Part shown: positions 22,133-35,170 of the stretch, piece after piece
Position numbering within the stretch: the first letter of the stretch is position 1
Layout of the letters: each line of letters opens with the position of its first letter
NCBI GenBank assembly: GCA_020736575.1
Contig: JAGPYM010000003.1
Span: 1,984,001-2,048,000, forward strand
Length of the DNA: 64,000 nucleotides
Direction of reading: 5' to 3'
Origin: Thelonectria olida
Lineage: Eukaryota > Ascomycota > Sordariomycetes > Hypocreales > Nectriaceae
Translations under genes and position numbers: made by a program
The notes under the pieces: model-generated
Told to the model about the DNA's origin: nothing
What the model saw: the letters and a program-made list of their open reading frames with translations, nothing else
Database searches by the model: none

Positions 22133-24334
22133 TTAGACGGAGAGGATGTAGTTGCCTTGGTCCTTCTTGCCGGCCATGAGAAGGCCCAGCTCTTTCATGC
22201 GCTCGGCGCCACGGCCTGGCATTGCTCGGCGCTCGGGAAGCTGTCCACGGCGAGCTCGGTTGCAGTACTTTTGGACAAACTTCTCCTTGCGCCGCGCGCG
22301 CTTGCTCTCTAGGCCTTTGACAATGTCAATAGCGCCTCGAACGTGGCCATCTTGATCCTGGGCGATCTTATGTTGTTGGCGGCCCTGCCTAAGTTGGAAG
22401 ATGGCGCCAGCACGAGGCAGAGACTTGGTATGGGTGAGACCGGGGCGACCAGCAAGGTTGAACTTGACTTGACCACACCGCGGTGAACCAAGGGGAGTGG
22501 TGACGGGCTTGCGAGCTCGACCGGGTGATCTGGCCTTTCGAGGAGACGGGCGATCAAAGAGAGGTTTTGGTGATCGACCACGCATCTTTGGCGGGAGCGG
22601 CGAGTGGTGACGCTTTGGAGGGGGCGAGCGGTAGCGCTTGGGGGAGATATTGCTCTTTCTCCTTCGGCGCGAACGATCGGTCTCGTAATGGATATCATCC
22701 ATCTTACCGTGAAGCCAGTCGTCCTCATCGTCACTCTCGTGATGAACCGGGTTGAAGATTTCTCCATCATTGTCTTCCTCGGGCTCCGAAGCTGGGAAGC
22801 TGGGATCAAAATCTTGGGGAATGACACGTAGCTTCTCATTGCGGCGGGCAGCAAGACACGACATATATGCCTCCTCTAGAGGTCTATCCTCATCAAGCGT
22901 TCCGCAAACGAAGTCAGTGCTATCGGGAAGGTCGGGGGTTTCGTCCCGGCGCTTGATTCGCTTGCCTCGCTGACGAGCGGGATGGCTCGTCTGGGTGGCG
23001 ATGGAGGAATCAGACTGTTCGTGGAGTGACAATCGACGAACTGGGCGCGATGATGAGCTAATGTGAACAACAGACTTCTGACTGGGTGTCCAAAGAGCCA
23101 TGTCATCGTCGTCGTCAACCTCATCGTCGTCAGAATCAGCAAAACCTGTTTCTTCGTCGGTGCGGTAGCCATCAGAATCGCCATCCTCGTCTTCATCGTC
23201 CTCCTCGTCATCCTCATCGTCGTCGTCGTCAACCTCATCTTCGTCATCCAAATCGGCATCAAGGTCATCATCTTCGTCGTCAATAGCATCCTCGTCTTCG
23301 TCTGCGTTCAGTTGCTCCTCTTCCTCTGCCTCTTCTTCAGCTTCGGCAGCCAATCGACGAATCTGGTTCTCCTTAGTTAGAGTATCGTTGATGGTGAGCT
23401 TCTTTGCTGTTGCGGCAGGGTTCTCCTGTCGAATCCAGTCATCTTCACGAGGAATTCCAGAAGCGAATTGATGGAAATGGCATCCATCAGCAACAAGATC
23501 CTTGGAGTCGGCTCGGAGGAACTTGGGCCGAGATATTGACGGTCTGCGGGGAGTAATCTGGCGATGAGTGGCGAGGGCGGCGGGTGCAGCAGAGGTGAGT
23601 ACTGAAGTTCTCTTTGGGGTCGAGGGAGACTCAAGCTTTGCAGCGCGAGACGCCTCACCCATGTGCGAAGCAGTTTGTCGAGGGGGGGTATTCTGTGTAG
23701 AAGCAGGTCGTGCTGGGCAGGCAAACTTGATGCATGGGCGTCGCGGTGCTTCTTGGGCAGATGGTGTCTTGACCATAGGCTGAGCGCGGAGGGCTGCTTC
23801 CTGAAGCAGGGGCTTACCACCGCAGGCAAACTGAATGCTTCGCTTGCGAGGCGCCTCAGGACGAGGTTGGGCTTGAGCTTCGAGTCTGACTGCAGCGCCG
23901 AGGAGAGAAACATGCTTGAGGTCGGTGGAAGTGTTTCCATCCAAGCGCAACATTGCCATCTCAGGGAGAGGTGGGCTTGGAGTGTTGGGTCGAGAGGGAC
24001 TCGTCAAGCCAGTATCGCTTGTCAGGTCGGCAGTCGAAGCGAGGCTGATGTTACTGGCGAGCGAACGTCTTCGCTGAACATTTGACAAGATAGGGCGAGG
24101 GACTTCATGTCCATGATGGTGAGTTTGTGAATCGTCATCCGAAGTTCCCATAATGGCCTTGGTCAACAAGGATGACTTCTCATTGGGACGTCGAATGGCG
24201 GTCTTGTGAAACTTTTCAGATCCAAGTTGGCGTTTGATTCGAAACTCGGGGGGTTCGTCTGCCTCTTCGTAGTCTTCTGAAGCATGGGTCGCCCAGAGGG
24301 TATCAGGATTAGAAGTAGCCATGTTGGCGGTCAT
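22133..24334 (-). CDS. DUF2457 acidic protein of unknown function
   Basis: A single minus-strand frame runs from ATG 24334 to TAA 22133, 733 residues. The ATG has a strong context (CCACCATGACC); a second lies 12 nt downstream. The frame stays open for at least 30 codons upstream without ATG, so a 5' exon is possible. Order: an N-terminal block containing ATHASEDYEEADEPPEFRIK; a Ser/Pro-rich part; an extremely acidic Asp/Glu run (about 23090-23290 in DNA); a conserved part near 22800-22920; Arg/Ser/Pro-rich basic sequence; and a basic C-terminus with the EKFVQKYCNRARRGQLPERRAM region split by charged residues. I recognise this layout as DUF2457, which has no known biochemical function. A short motif of the type [IV][QK]F followed by AC or NL occurs three times and could dock a partner. 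Nuclear location is a guess from the basic clusters. Confidence 0.85.
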   Translation of the reverse strand: MTANMATSNPDTLWATHASEDYEEADEPPEFRIKRQLGSEKFHKTAIRRPNEKSSLLTKAIMGTSDDDSQTHHHGHEVPRPILSNVQRRRSLASNISLASTADLTSDTGLTSPSRPNTPSPPLPEMAMLRLDGNTSTDLKHVSLLGAAVRLEAQAQPRPEAPRKRSIQFACGGKPLLQEAALRAQPMVKTPSAQEAPRRPCIKFACPARPASTQNTPPRQTASHMGEASRAAKLESPSTPKRTSVLTSAAPAALATHRQITPRRPSISRPKFLRADSKDLVADGCHFHQFASGIPREDDWIRQENPAATAKKLTINDTLTKENQIRRLAAEAEEEAEEEEQLNADEDEDAIDDEDDDLDADLDDEDEVDDDDDEDDEEDDEDEDGDSDGYRTDEETGFADSDDDEVDDDDDMALWTPSQKSVVHISSSSRPVRRLSLHEQSDSSIATQTSHPARQRGKRIKRRDETPDLPDSTDFVCGTLDEDRPLEEAYMSCLAARRNEKLRVIPQDFDPSFPASEPEEDNDGEIFNPVHHESDDEDDWLHGKMDDIHYETDRSRRRRKSNISPKRYRSPPPKRHHSPLPPKMRGRSPKPLFDRPSPRKARSPGRARKPVTTPLGSPRCGQVKFNLAGRPGLTHTKSLPRAGAIFQLRQGRQQHKIAQDQDGHVRGAIDIVKGLESKRARRKEKFVQKYCNRARRGQLPERRAMPGRGAERMKELGLLMAGKKDQGNYILSV

Positions 24335-27300
24335 GGTGGTGGGGGTGTTTCGAGGGATTTGAGATATATGGGCCGAGGTGGCAGGGATCAAGGCTGAAGC
24401 TTCGGACTGACGGCGGGGAGCCAACTCTGATTGTGACTTCGAGCGGAATAGAAGTCGCCTGGTGAATTCGGGGTATCGAGTCGCAGTAGGGGCTGTTGTA
24501 GATAACAGGATGTGAAGAGCTGATCGTTAGAGGCTTTGAAATTGTTGCTGTGTGATGGATTTGGCAACAAGACGAAAGAGCCGTCCCGTGATTGGTATTG
24601 AATGAAGTTGATCTGTTGAGAGTGTCCCTGAGGACGGATGTGTTATAACATCAAGACAAACATTGTCAACAGTAGGTGCTTTGCGGTTGTGGTTGAAGGA
24701 ACAGCCTTAGAGGACGAAAGCTTGAGAGGGAGAGATGGTGTCGATGTCAAGACAGGGCCAGGGACGAGCCTTTTAGCAGGAGCGGCGCGGGCAGACGAAT
24801 GGCTAGTCGCAAGTGGGTGGGCGCCGGGGGTGGGGGTGTGTTTGGATGGGCGTGCATTTATTGAGTGGATGTGTCCCGGTAAATGCATGGATGAGGATGA
24901 CAGATGAGCAGTGGGCGTGGTTGATAATGCTGTGGTGTGGCAGCGCTGCTTGGCGGAGCTCCAGATGACGTCCCGGCGAAGAGTGTTACGGTGCCGTTGC
25001 CGTACCGTAAGAGACAAGGGAGCCTTGGCGACCGCAAGGGAGATCAAAGGAGAACAACAAGATCACCAGTGCGTGTGATCTTTGTAGTGTGCATTACGTT
25101 CAGGGCGAAGATGACACGACAATTCAAAGAAAATGTAAAAAGAAAATTCGATGAAAAATAAGGCTGATGGCAGGCGAGGGAATAAATGCACAAGTGAGAG
25201 AAGGAGAACAGGTCGCTGTTGCCGGTAATATGCCGACCCAGAGACCTTGCAAAGCAAATGCGGTACTGAGTCTACTTGGGGGAGTACTGTATTATTCGCA
25301 GCTGTCGTAAACCGATTCAGCGATGACAGTACGAATTGAAGAGTCGGAAATGGCACAACACCAAAGCCTCGGCCAAATACAGCAAAACAACAACAGGTTG
25401 GGGCCAACGACGACAAAGACACGGGATGGGGAGTCCTGGGAGATGGGGGTGTCCAGTGTCCCTAAATTAGAGGAGCCAAGCAGCCAAGGTAAAATTGCCG
25501 AGCAAGGAGCGGGTAAAAACTGGGGCTTGTGTAGAAAAATAAACGGGGCGAGACAAAGTTGGAAACGAAAAAGAGACCCTTGTGTGCGAAGCGGCGACGG
25601 CCAGTGGTCAAGGCGGGTGGGTGCCGTGGGAATTTTTTGCTGGCACGCGCTGGGGGAAGAAGTTTTTTTTTTTTCTCCAGTTGAGGAAGAAACTCATTCT
25701 TCTGGCTTCATGGGGGCTGGCAAGGAGGCCGGAGGCTTTCATGAGAGGGGCCGGCCCATCTGTCCAGTGTCACCCAGTGCTGTCCCCAGTGGACTCCTCA
25801 GCCCTGAAAGCGCCCTAGCTCCGGGCGATTCCCTTCAGGGCCAGAAGGGCTTTTAAGGGGTGCCACAGCTGTCTCGATCGATCCATGGCGCCTCGAGTTT
25901 GTTAGTTGCTCGGAGTGGTTCACTGCCCCGGTGCCCTTGCCCTGCCCTGCCCTTGCGGTGCTGACGACCTGAGCGCTGTACTTGATACTGCATCAGTTCG
26001 TACGAACACAAATAACCTTATTACTAGAATGTCACAGAGCATACCAGCTCCATGGCATGCGTTTTGCTGTGCTGTTTGACATAAGTGGTGCGCTTTTCTT
26101 TCCCGGAGTTCAGCCCGGGGTTTCCATGCCATTTGCTCTTGCCGATTACGCTGTCGGGAGAGCGCGTCCTGTTTTCCTCGCCTGCAGGTGTATACCGGGA
26201 GGTAGGTATGGAGGACATCCCTCGTCTGATGGAAGATCTGGATCCATCCATCCATCTCGCCATCGTCAATCCACCCAGACTTTGAAACGGGCCAAATTGA
26301 TCTTGTTGGCCGCTGGCGCGTGCTTCTCAGGGCGCTACTTGTGCACACACACCTACGTACCTATTATTCGGTACCACCATCACAAGCTGGACTGTTAACG
26401 TTAGGAGACCCAATCTCGGCTGCAGGATCGCCCAGTACATATCTCCCCGGCACCATCCAGTGCACAGTGCCCCTCGTTGGTCTGGTCAGCCAGTCAGATC
26501 CTCCGTAATTACCCTCTGGCACCTGTCAAAGCGATCTCAGGTGGGTCAACCTTTCCTCCGAAAACGGGCGCTGTTTCAAACACTGTCCTCTTGCACTGTA
26601 CTCATGGTACTAAGGGTACTTTGGAGTGGTAGCGTCTTAAGCTCGGATGGAAGGCACGAGCTGTCGCTCGCGAGTTGCAAACTTCTGCACTGCCTTCCAT
26701 GATTAAGTTACCAAGAATCTGCTAATGAGCTTTGTCAATTAATTCGATTCGACAGCCCGGTCACAGCCATCCCGTCATCATCCATTAATCCATCACCCTT
26801 TCATGTTAACTTCTATTCTAAGTCAGCCGCCACAAAGCACGGCTCGCCCACACGGCCAGGGCAGTTGATTCATCATCCATCCACGGGCTCCATCCACCTT
26901 ACCAGGGCTGACGGAGTAGAGGTCCACTGATGCTCGCTTGGTTCCATCGAAATCCATGAAGTTGGAGGCCACCACGCTGGCACACCCTCAAAGGCTGTCC
27001 GGAGTATTTTGTACATGCTTCGTGCCAAACCTCTCCTAAATTACGAGTACACCACGTCCGATTCGCACGTCGCACCAATTGCTGGAGTTATTGTCGCTGC
27101 GAAATTAGGAACTACAAGAAGGGATGGCGCCAACGAGGCGGTGTGTGAAGTTAATCCAGATTGTGAGCAATTTGTCCGTTGCTGGCCGGACAAAGCATCT
27201 CGTTGTCTAGGTATTTGCATTTGCAGGCATTGATACGGGAACGTTGTCTCTTGGTTAGTGAGCCCGAGACAATCGCCAATGCTAACAAGACGGCCAGCTT

Positions 27301-30300
27301 GGAAGCAGCGAGATGACCAAGCCAGCCGCCACCTGACACGAAAGACATTTCAAGCAGGAGCACAAAGCACAAGACAGACAGCAAATCTGCAGCATCGATC
27401 CTTGTACAAATGACAGGTCGAGCCAGCATTAAAATGCCGTAATTTCGCCTGCCGAGTTGTATCGCTCTCACGAATCCATCCTCGTCTATCCCTATCTCAA
27501 ACTTCGGCGTCGTCACCGGGAACATACCTAGGCCCACGCTGAGCATGTTGCCGTTTCCTTTTCATAGTGCGAAGTAGTTAGTACGAATCCTTTTTTTTTT
27601 TTTTCGTACGAGACTTTCGTACAACCCTCGTCAACAAGCTCAGTGCGAAAAGGGAGATGAAATATGCTCGCATGCAGGGCTCAGCTTGCTGCTCGTCACA
27701 CCGGGAAGCACCCGGTCCTAGGGGCCATTCATGCCTTTGGGAGCTAGCTTTGGATGCATAGTGAGTGCAGCTTGATGCAGCTCTGCGAAGGGGTGTCCTT
27801 GCAGACGAAGGAGAGAGCCAATCCAGCATCGACCGGATGTGCAAGCTTTCATCATTGCCTCGTCCAGCCGGCTCCAAACCGTCTTCATTCTCCGGCCTCC
27901 AGCGCCGTTGCACACTTTCTGCCCGCCCTTCAACCCTCGGCAATGGGGCAAGGCAACTGGTCGTGGGGGTCTTGCGTCGTCGGCCATGGTTTGTTTCCCG
28001 GCTGATGCATGTCGCTTCCCTCCCCACTGCCACTAGAAGCTCCAGACTACGAGCACCACCACACCCGCGTTGATGGAGAAGATCACATTGATGCAGTGTG
28101 TTGCCAATCCCACCCACCTCCGTGTTGGCATGAGATGGGGCAATGGAAACAATGGTCTGGTATCAAAGTCCCATGCACGTGTCCGAGCTGCCAAGCTTGG
28201 CATAGCTCATTGATGGCTCTCGGACAATAGTCGCATCGGCTCGCATCAGCAACTGTCAAGCGAGTCGCGAAAGCAGATCCGTTTGCATCTCATCTCTTCA
28301 ATGCCCCTTCTCGCCCACTTTCCGAGCCTTTGTGTTTATCCTTCTCCCCACAAGAAGAGACCCGTGGTCTACGATGACGACAGCTCTGGCGCCGTGCATA
28401 TTCATCAGCATGGCCTCGTCCAGAGCATGATTCGGCTGTAGTCCCTTTCTCCGCATGTCCGCGGTATGCGAGGATCGGCCCATGCCTTTAGAGCGTGGCC
28501 TCGACTACCTTTGCTTTGTCAGGCAGGAAGAGGGAGAACGAAGCCGATTAAGAAGAGCCATCAATTAAAGCCCACAACTTGCTGTCAGTTCTGTTCTCAG
28601 ACTGATACCAAGAGATCAAGAGGCGTGCGCAACTCCTCGGTGGAACGGCCAAGCCCTTGGCAATCTTGGTATCTCCAACGCTGGGTGTAGTTACTTCGTG
28701 CCAGTATACAAGTTCTTGTTGCACAAAGCACAACTGTCGTGGGCCGAAATGCAACAGTCCTTGCAGGAGACTCACGAGATGAGTTCGGCGCCCTCCGGGC
28801 CTGCAACAGATGACAGCCTGTCTGATGCGATATCCTCCTGCCACCAACATGTCCTCTGGCCATTGCGACCGCCTCAAGTTGATGCCGCTCGTCACGTTGG
28901 CACATGCACATACGAATAGACGCTAACCCCCGCGTTGATGAACCAACCCCGCATCTCCAACCCTTCCATCCCAAGCTCCCAAGGTGCTCAGGCGGCATCA
29001 GCGCGTCGATGGAAATTTGTTTCGCTCGTGCCGCCAAACAACCTTGGGTTTTAACCGTCTTGGTAGAAGCGATGGTTCAATCCTTAGTAGTTAGCCCGGA
29101 TAACTGCTCGTGCGGATGCTACGCTCTGGCTTCGAATCTTTGGCTCTGTTTGCTTGTGTGCCGTGTTTCGAACCTACCAGGAGCTGGTCTGTCCTATCGA
29201 TATCATTGCCCACCATCCATCACCGACACATGTCAGCGTCAATCTTACATCCGGCGGTGTAAAGATCTAGACCAGTCTCGCCTACAAAACCATACAAACT
29301 GTTTGTCCCAAAGGACATTCTGATGGGCGCCAGGTACAAATACGAACACAGCACAAGCATTCACGAAACACAGCACCCCACCCAGCATACTGGTACGCTC
29401 GACCACTTCGAGAGTGAATGCTGAGAGGTTCACGTCTCAACTCGGAACGCCTTAAACCCAATTCAGACTATCGCAGGGCATCTTGGGAATGATGGCGTCC
29501 GGGTGTCCTGGAACTCCCTGTTAGGGTCCGCCTTTTAAACCTCAAAATCCACCGCCAAGAGCTTGATGGTGAATTGATGATTGATAGGAATTAAGGCTGC
29601 AGGCACGGGCGTTTTGGCGTATCTCTGACGACACCTCGACGCCGATGTCTTCAAGTTGAGACCAGTGAGTCAAAGTGTTTGCTTGGATGGATGACAAGTT
29701 ATTGGGGCAAGGCACATGTGCTCACCGACATTGCGCATTCTTGTGACCTCGCCGATGACTCGCCGCGTCGGCTGCTCTCTGATGAGTCTAGCCCCCCGTC
29801 TACTTCGTGACTTACATGCTCCTCCAGCTTGTCGGCGCCTGGAGCGCGATTTTTTGCCAAGCTTGCTCTTGATCATCGTGTCCAGCTCAGCAGCGGGTTC
29901 CCTTTCACCCAGGACGACCGCAACGACGGATGCGACATGAGCTAGCCTGCCCTAGCCCTGAGGACTGCATCGAGCGCTTTCGACTCTTGGAGGGGCCGTG
30001 GATCCTGCGACCTGTGACCTGACCTGCAAGCTGCAAGCCACGGCACGACGAAATGCTGTGCAACTGACAACTGGTGCAGGAATTGGATGCACACAAAGCC
30101 ATCGGCCACGCCATCATGGCGACAATGCGCCATAGCTCAACCGGGACGGCCACTTGGTTCGGTTGTCGATCAGGGACTTTGCAGCAAAGGAAGACTTGCA
30201 TCGAAATGAGTTGCCCTTGCCCTTGCCCTTACCTCCGAATATAGGTGCCGTTCCGTTCAACGATTCCGAGGCTATCTCCACCGGTTCGCTTCACTCTTGG

Positions 30301-33083
30301 GTGTGCAATAATTACCTAAATCGCGACTTACGAGATGCTTCAATGCTTTTTCAGCTCAGCGTCAGTCTAAGGCTTTGAAGCTTGGCCATAACCGCCTAAG
30401 CATGGAGCAACCAAAAAAATTCTTTCTTCCCCATCTTATTGTCTTTCGATCACTATTCTGGCAACTCTCCCCCAACCCGATTGCAGCCGGTTCGAGCCTT
30501 TCGAGGGTGGTGGATACACCTGATATTTGTCACCCGCCGAGATTTTCCACATGTCGTTATTGATGAAGCGAATACGTCGTCTGGCTTGGCTCTCCTCGTT
30601 AGCTCGGTGAGGCTGTCGGTACAGGGCGGGTATTTTTTGGTCTTGGTTCGTTCCATTTCTCGAAACTAGAAAATACCTCCTCCCTATTCGTACTTCGTAC
30701 TGGGTACAAAGCAGTGCCCCCTTCAAGCCACATGGTCCGCTCAACAACGGGCTCGCGGACGGGCGCTATTGTCGATGGTGGGCGTTCCCAATTCAACTGC
30801 ATTGTCAGCATGCAAAATGGCGAGGTACCTCCGGAGGCGCGGATTCCAGATCGCCATGGACCGAGGATCCTGCACCCCGTTCTTGTGTTGTGTTTGTGCT
30901 CGACGGCTTGTTCTCGTGATGTAATGAATTAATTCATCCACACTCTGGCATCTTGCGGTGAACTCAACTAGAATCCACGGGACTCTCGACTGTTTCAACC
31001 TGAAGCCTTGTACAGTACAAGATGTTACGCCTTCAGCGTGAAAACGGAACTTGTATTCGTCCAGAATGCGTACGCACATGCCTCGCCGGGCTTGGCAGGG
31101 GCAGGACAAACGCTGCTGTGACGCACCAGCGATGGCGAAGCTGTTAACCGGCAAGATCCAGGGCCCAGAGTTCAGAGATGAGGAAATGCGTGCAGATGCG
31201 CTGCGCGATGATCGTGACGACATGGACCTACGTGAGCCACTGACAGACGAGACCCGTGTCTGATGTGGCGGGCGCTGCGCTGCCCAAGTACTGACAGATC
31301 CGTCCGTAGGATTTTTCCATTCTGGAACATGTCACTACTTGCGCAGAACACGTATCTACAGTAACTCTCTTCCCGGACACCGGACACCGGTAACGAATCG
31401 AACGACAATTGCCACTTGTTGGCAGGGTCACCGCCGCGATGAAGAGTTTCCTGGGGGTCTTGCCACTCAACCGACGAAGAAGCCGGGGCGCAAGATTGCA
31501 TCTCAATTCTGACCCCGGACCCCGAAAATGCCGGTTCCATGATTCGATTCTTGGTATTGCATGCCGCGATCGACGTCATTCATCGCACCGTTCTCTGCCT
31601 GCACATCCCTTAATATCGCTGTTGCTATAGGGTAGGCAGCCTGTACCAGATATCTACCATCCACGCAAGCGAAACGTTGGGTGGCACGAGCAATGTTCAA
31701 TCTCCAACCAGATATAGGCTTGGTGTCACGTTGTAATCAGCCTTCGAGCCCACATAACGTCTTCTAGAACATCCAGTTGTAGAAAATGATGTGTTAGAAG
31801 CTTCAGTTCACTCTTGGCTTGTCTCACGGCTTCTCTCCCCACAAACAAAGTGATATTGAATCCAGCTCTCATCTCACATGCTACATGCTGTTGTGAGATT
31901 AGCCTGGATTTCATTAAAGACAAAGGCCTTGATCACTGGTTTGCAGCCGAAATCCCCGTCAAATGACAGTATTTTCTTCAACGAAGAGATACCAGGCGAT
32001 GACTGATTGAAGAGTTGTTTTCTCGGCCTGGACGCTTGCTTTTGGCCTTATCGAAGCTGGATTTACAAAGGCTTTCCCAAGGATCATTTGATTCGGCAAA
32101 AGAGAGGTACAAAAAGGCCGACGAGGTGTGTTCAACTAGTTCAAGGCGGATCTAAGAATTCGAATTATGCTGCTTATGCCTTCTGCGGCCCAGTTGGGAA
32201 CCCCCTTAGACCAGACTGTATTCGAATTCCCAACATTGCTTCCCATCTTTGGGAGAGCCATTAAGAATAACTACACACGTCGATCTCATGAATAACAATT
32301 ACCAAGGTCAAGAGAATGGTGAAGCAGTTGGGCAGATTTCAGGAAACCATCCTGAACCATTATCATAACGGCTGTCACCTAGTCGGTGACAAAAGCAAGA
32401 TACGGTAAATACTACGTACAAGTCACACGCTTCAAACGTACGCTAACTTTGCGTGCTTCAGTTCCTTGGAGAATACAGCAGAGTCGACCACAACAACACC
32501 GGTGTTTAGAGGGTCAACTACATCTACGTCTCCATTGCCGAAACACGTCGAGAGGCATTTTCTGGCTTTCTTTCTCAGGCCAGTAACCAGCCCGAGCAGT
32601 CTCTCGTCTGCCAATGCCATGTTTCAAACGCCGATCAGCAAGGACTGAACGACACTTGACCACTTACTATGATCATATTCTGTATTTCACTTGGCACTAT
32701 TGTTCATTTTTCTATCTGTCTAAACGCTGGCTTTACCATTAAACGGGAGGGTTCGCCCTCGTTTTTTAAGCTACAAGACAGGTAACTCCTTCTTACTGAT
32801 TCCAGCTCCAGAAGACTGTCTTCCTCAAATCTGCAATGGCCCAGGTCTCGAAGCGGATAGAATGAACCCCGAGGCTGAAACCCCAGTGGAGGAAGCAACA
32901 TTTGGTCTGGCAGAGTATAGAAAGAAGGGTTTGGACGAGCCTACATGCACATCATCTGTTAGCGAATGGAAATCTGCGCGTCAACCCCGGGCACCCAACC
33001 AACGACGCCGTTTTTTGCCTACGTACCTACGCAACTACCCGACACATTCATTCCGGGAATCGCAGTAAACAGCTAAAGCGAAT
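24335..33083. other. Gene-poor region of about 8.7 kb
   Basis: I found no gene I can defend here. The longest open frames (for example a 179-codon minus-strand one at 27578-28117) overlap others on the opposite strand, contain poly-Lys or low-complexity runs, and resemble no family. Visible items are homopolymer tracts (T runs at 25662-25675 and 27589-27604), a CCCTTG hexamer run near 30208-30230, a 12-base palindrome at 25996-26007, and several TACTTCGTA-like motifs. The right end (31.9-33.0 kb) is AT-richer. It may hold the promoter and leader of the DUF2457 gene plus decayed sequence. Confidence 0.55.
25996..26007. repeat. Perfect 12-base palindrome GTTCGTACGAAC
   Basis: The sequence GTTCGTACGAAC equals its own complement. 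It contains the CGTACG core seen in several other intergenic motifs of the window. It could be a dimeric protein-binding site; nothing nearby shows which gene it would serve. Confidence 0.4.
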
Positions 33084-35170
33084 ATGCCGAATCCTAGCGC
33101 TAGACTGTGCGTCTTCTGTCGTCGGTTTGAACAGACCGACCAGCCCTGTCCTCGTGAAGCCTCGAAGCCATCCAAGCCGAACACATTCGAATCTGTCACA
33201 CTACTATTATCTGAAGATCAAGACTTGGTTGAACATCTCCAAAAGCAACCAAACCGGCTTTGTACGCGATGCTCTGAATATGACTTGCTCGGTGCTTTTA
33301 TTCACGCACAGCCTCGGGCCGTCGATTCAAATAGAAATAATGAAGAATTCCTCGCCATTGAGGCACAGATAAACCCATATTCAATTTTGTTGGGCGACCT
33401 CTCAGCTTTCCTTCTCACCCCAAGTTGTCAACTATGCCGCCTTATCTATCACATATTACCTCGGGGCATTTCTCTCGACCATGGCCTATAGAGGCTGGTA
33501 CCCTTCCGGTCATTTATGCAGGCGATATCTTGGGCCCACCTGTACTCGGGGGACTTGGGGGATAAATTTGCAAGATTTCTTGGAATTACATCTCCACATT
33601 GAGGCCTTGACTACATGGTTGGAACGGGTTCGTTTCTGGGAGAAGCTATCGCCCGTGACGCCCGTCACGGAGACCGCACAGGATTACTCGGGAACGCACG
33701 CTTTGTCGAGCCATACACCGACCTCCCCATGGTCCAACGGGGCCTTGGTGTCTGTCATGAACACCATGGCAAACAATGCCGTTCCTACGTCTCTGATGAC
33801 CTACTTCAAATCAAGGTGCTGGACGTGGAGTCACGTACCGTTGTACCCTTGCCCCCAGGTTGCGAATATTTTGCTCTCAGCCATGTCTGGGGCGGCGTTG
33901 TCCCTGTGCCGGGAGCGCTCGAGTCGAAGCGCCTGCCAAAAGCTATAAAAGACGCCATCACGGTCACTCGAAAGCTTGGGAGGCAGTATCTCTGGGTAAG
34001 TTGTGGTCGGCTCTCCTTACTACGCAGTAGTTGCCCAAGGTAGACACCAGTTGATGAGACAAGGTGCACCAACTCTGTATGGACCAGGTGCCTAATCCAA
34101 CCCTCGAGCAAGTTGCCGCGTTCAGAAGCAACTGAAAGTGATGGATCAAATCTATACCGGGGCATCACTCACCATCACTGCCGTCGCCGGCAACAATTCT
34201 AACTGTTGACTTCTCGGCGTCTCCTCTAAATTCCCTTGCATGAGGTAGGCCAAGGAAATCATCGATGGCCTGACCTTTCTCACAGTGCCGCCGGAGCAAT
34301 GTAACGAAAAAAAAAAGCCTCTACTTGGATATCCCGGGCCTGGACTCTGCAGGAAGCTCTTCTTTCTAGACGCTATCTGTATTGCTTGGAGACAGGTCGT
34401 TTTCGAATGCTCTGAAGCTACCGTGCCTGAGTCGATGGACCCTGCGACCTTCGGCCATTCGATTCCACAACACCCGAACATGCCAGTCATGCATGTCTTC
34501 TTGGGCAAGATTGCACGCACTGAGACTTGATATAAACAAAAGAATCTCTTTAAACTAACATCCGGTCCTAGGACGAGACCTTGCCTACTCATCTTGTACC
34601 GGGGATGGGGTGGACAACCCCGTATACATCCTTAGTTGACAACTATACCAGCCGCTCTATGACCAACGACGCAGATTCCCTCAACGCCCTCTTGGGCACC
34701 ATCTCAACTATCCCTCAACGACTGTTTCCTAAAGGATTTATCTAAGGCCTGCCACTTCGTAGTCATCCCTACCCAAGCTGGTGCTGGTCAGAATGGGAGG
34801 GTAATGCCATGTTTCCGGACAGGCTGCTCAAGCCCAATCCAATGGCAACGACCGAGATACAGGTGGGCGTGCCGACATGACTCCAGAGATGATCAGCATC
34901 GGCGATGAAAAATGATCTGTCCAAGGCTGGATTACTACCGTCCACGTGGCAAGCGAGCCGTTCATCGAGGCCCTCTGTCCAGAGACCAAAGAATTCATCG
35001 GCATAATACAGGTGGGTAATTTCACCCCTGCCACTGCTGATACACTGCCGTCGGGAAAATACAACTGCTTGATCGTCCAGAGATCGAACCCCAACCAAAA
35101 GACGGACGGTGGTACGGGCCAGGCTATCTTTATGGTGATACTGGAGTGGCTTGAAGAAGTAGTGTAGAGA
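33084..35170 (+). pseudogene. Degenerate HET (heterokaryon incompatibility) domain gene
   Basis: The frame starts at ATG 33084 with Cys pairs of the type CxxC (LCVFC, LCTRC, CQLC), common ahead of HET domains. It is broken by TAG at 33489 and TGA at 33600 yet continues in the same frame through HET hallmarks: YFALSHVWGG, LPKAIKDAI and GRQYLWV. An intron at 33996-34063 then fits, followed by HQLCMDQ in place of the usual DSLCIDQ. The frame shifts before MDQIYTGASLTI, meets TGA after NNSNC, shifts again after WTLQEALLSRR (near 34400), and has TAA where a Trp codon is expected after PKGFI (about 34743). The C-terminal tail can be followed to the stop near 35167. HET proteins trigger cell death on fusion of unlike hyphae. 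With at least four stops and two frameshifts this copy should be inactive. Confidence 0.88.

Noticed and set aside
27578..28117. 179-codon minus-strand open frame
   Set aside because: It ends in poly-Lys from a T tract, overlaps several open frames on the other strand and shows no domain or family resemblance.
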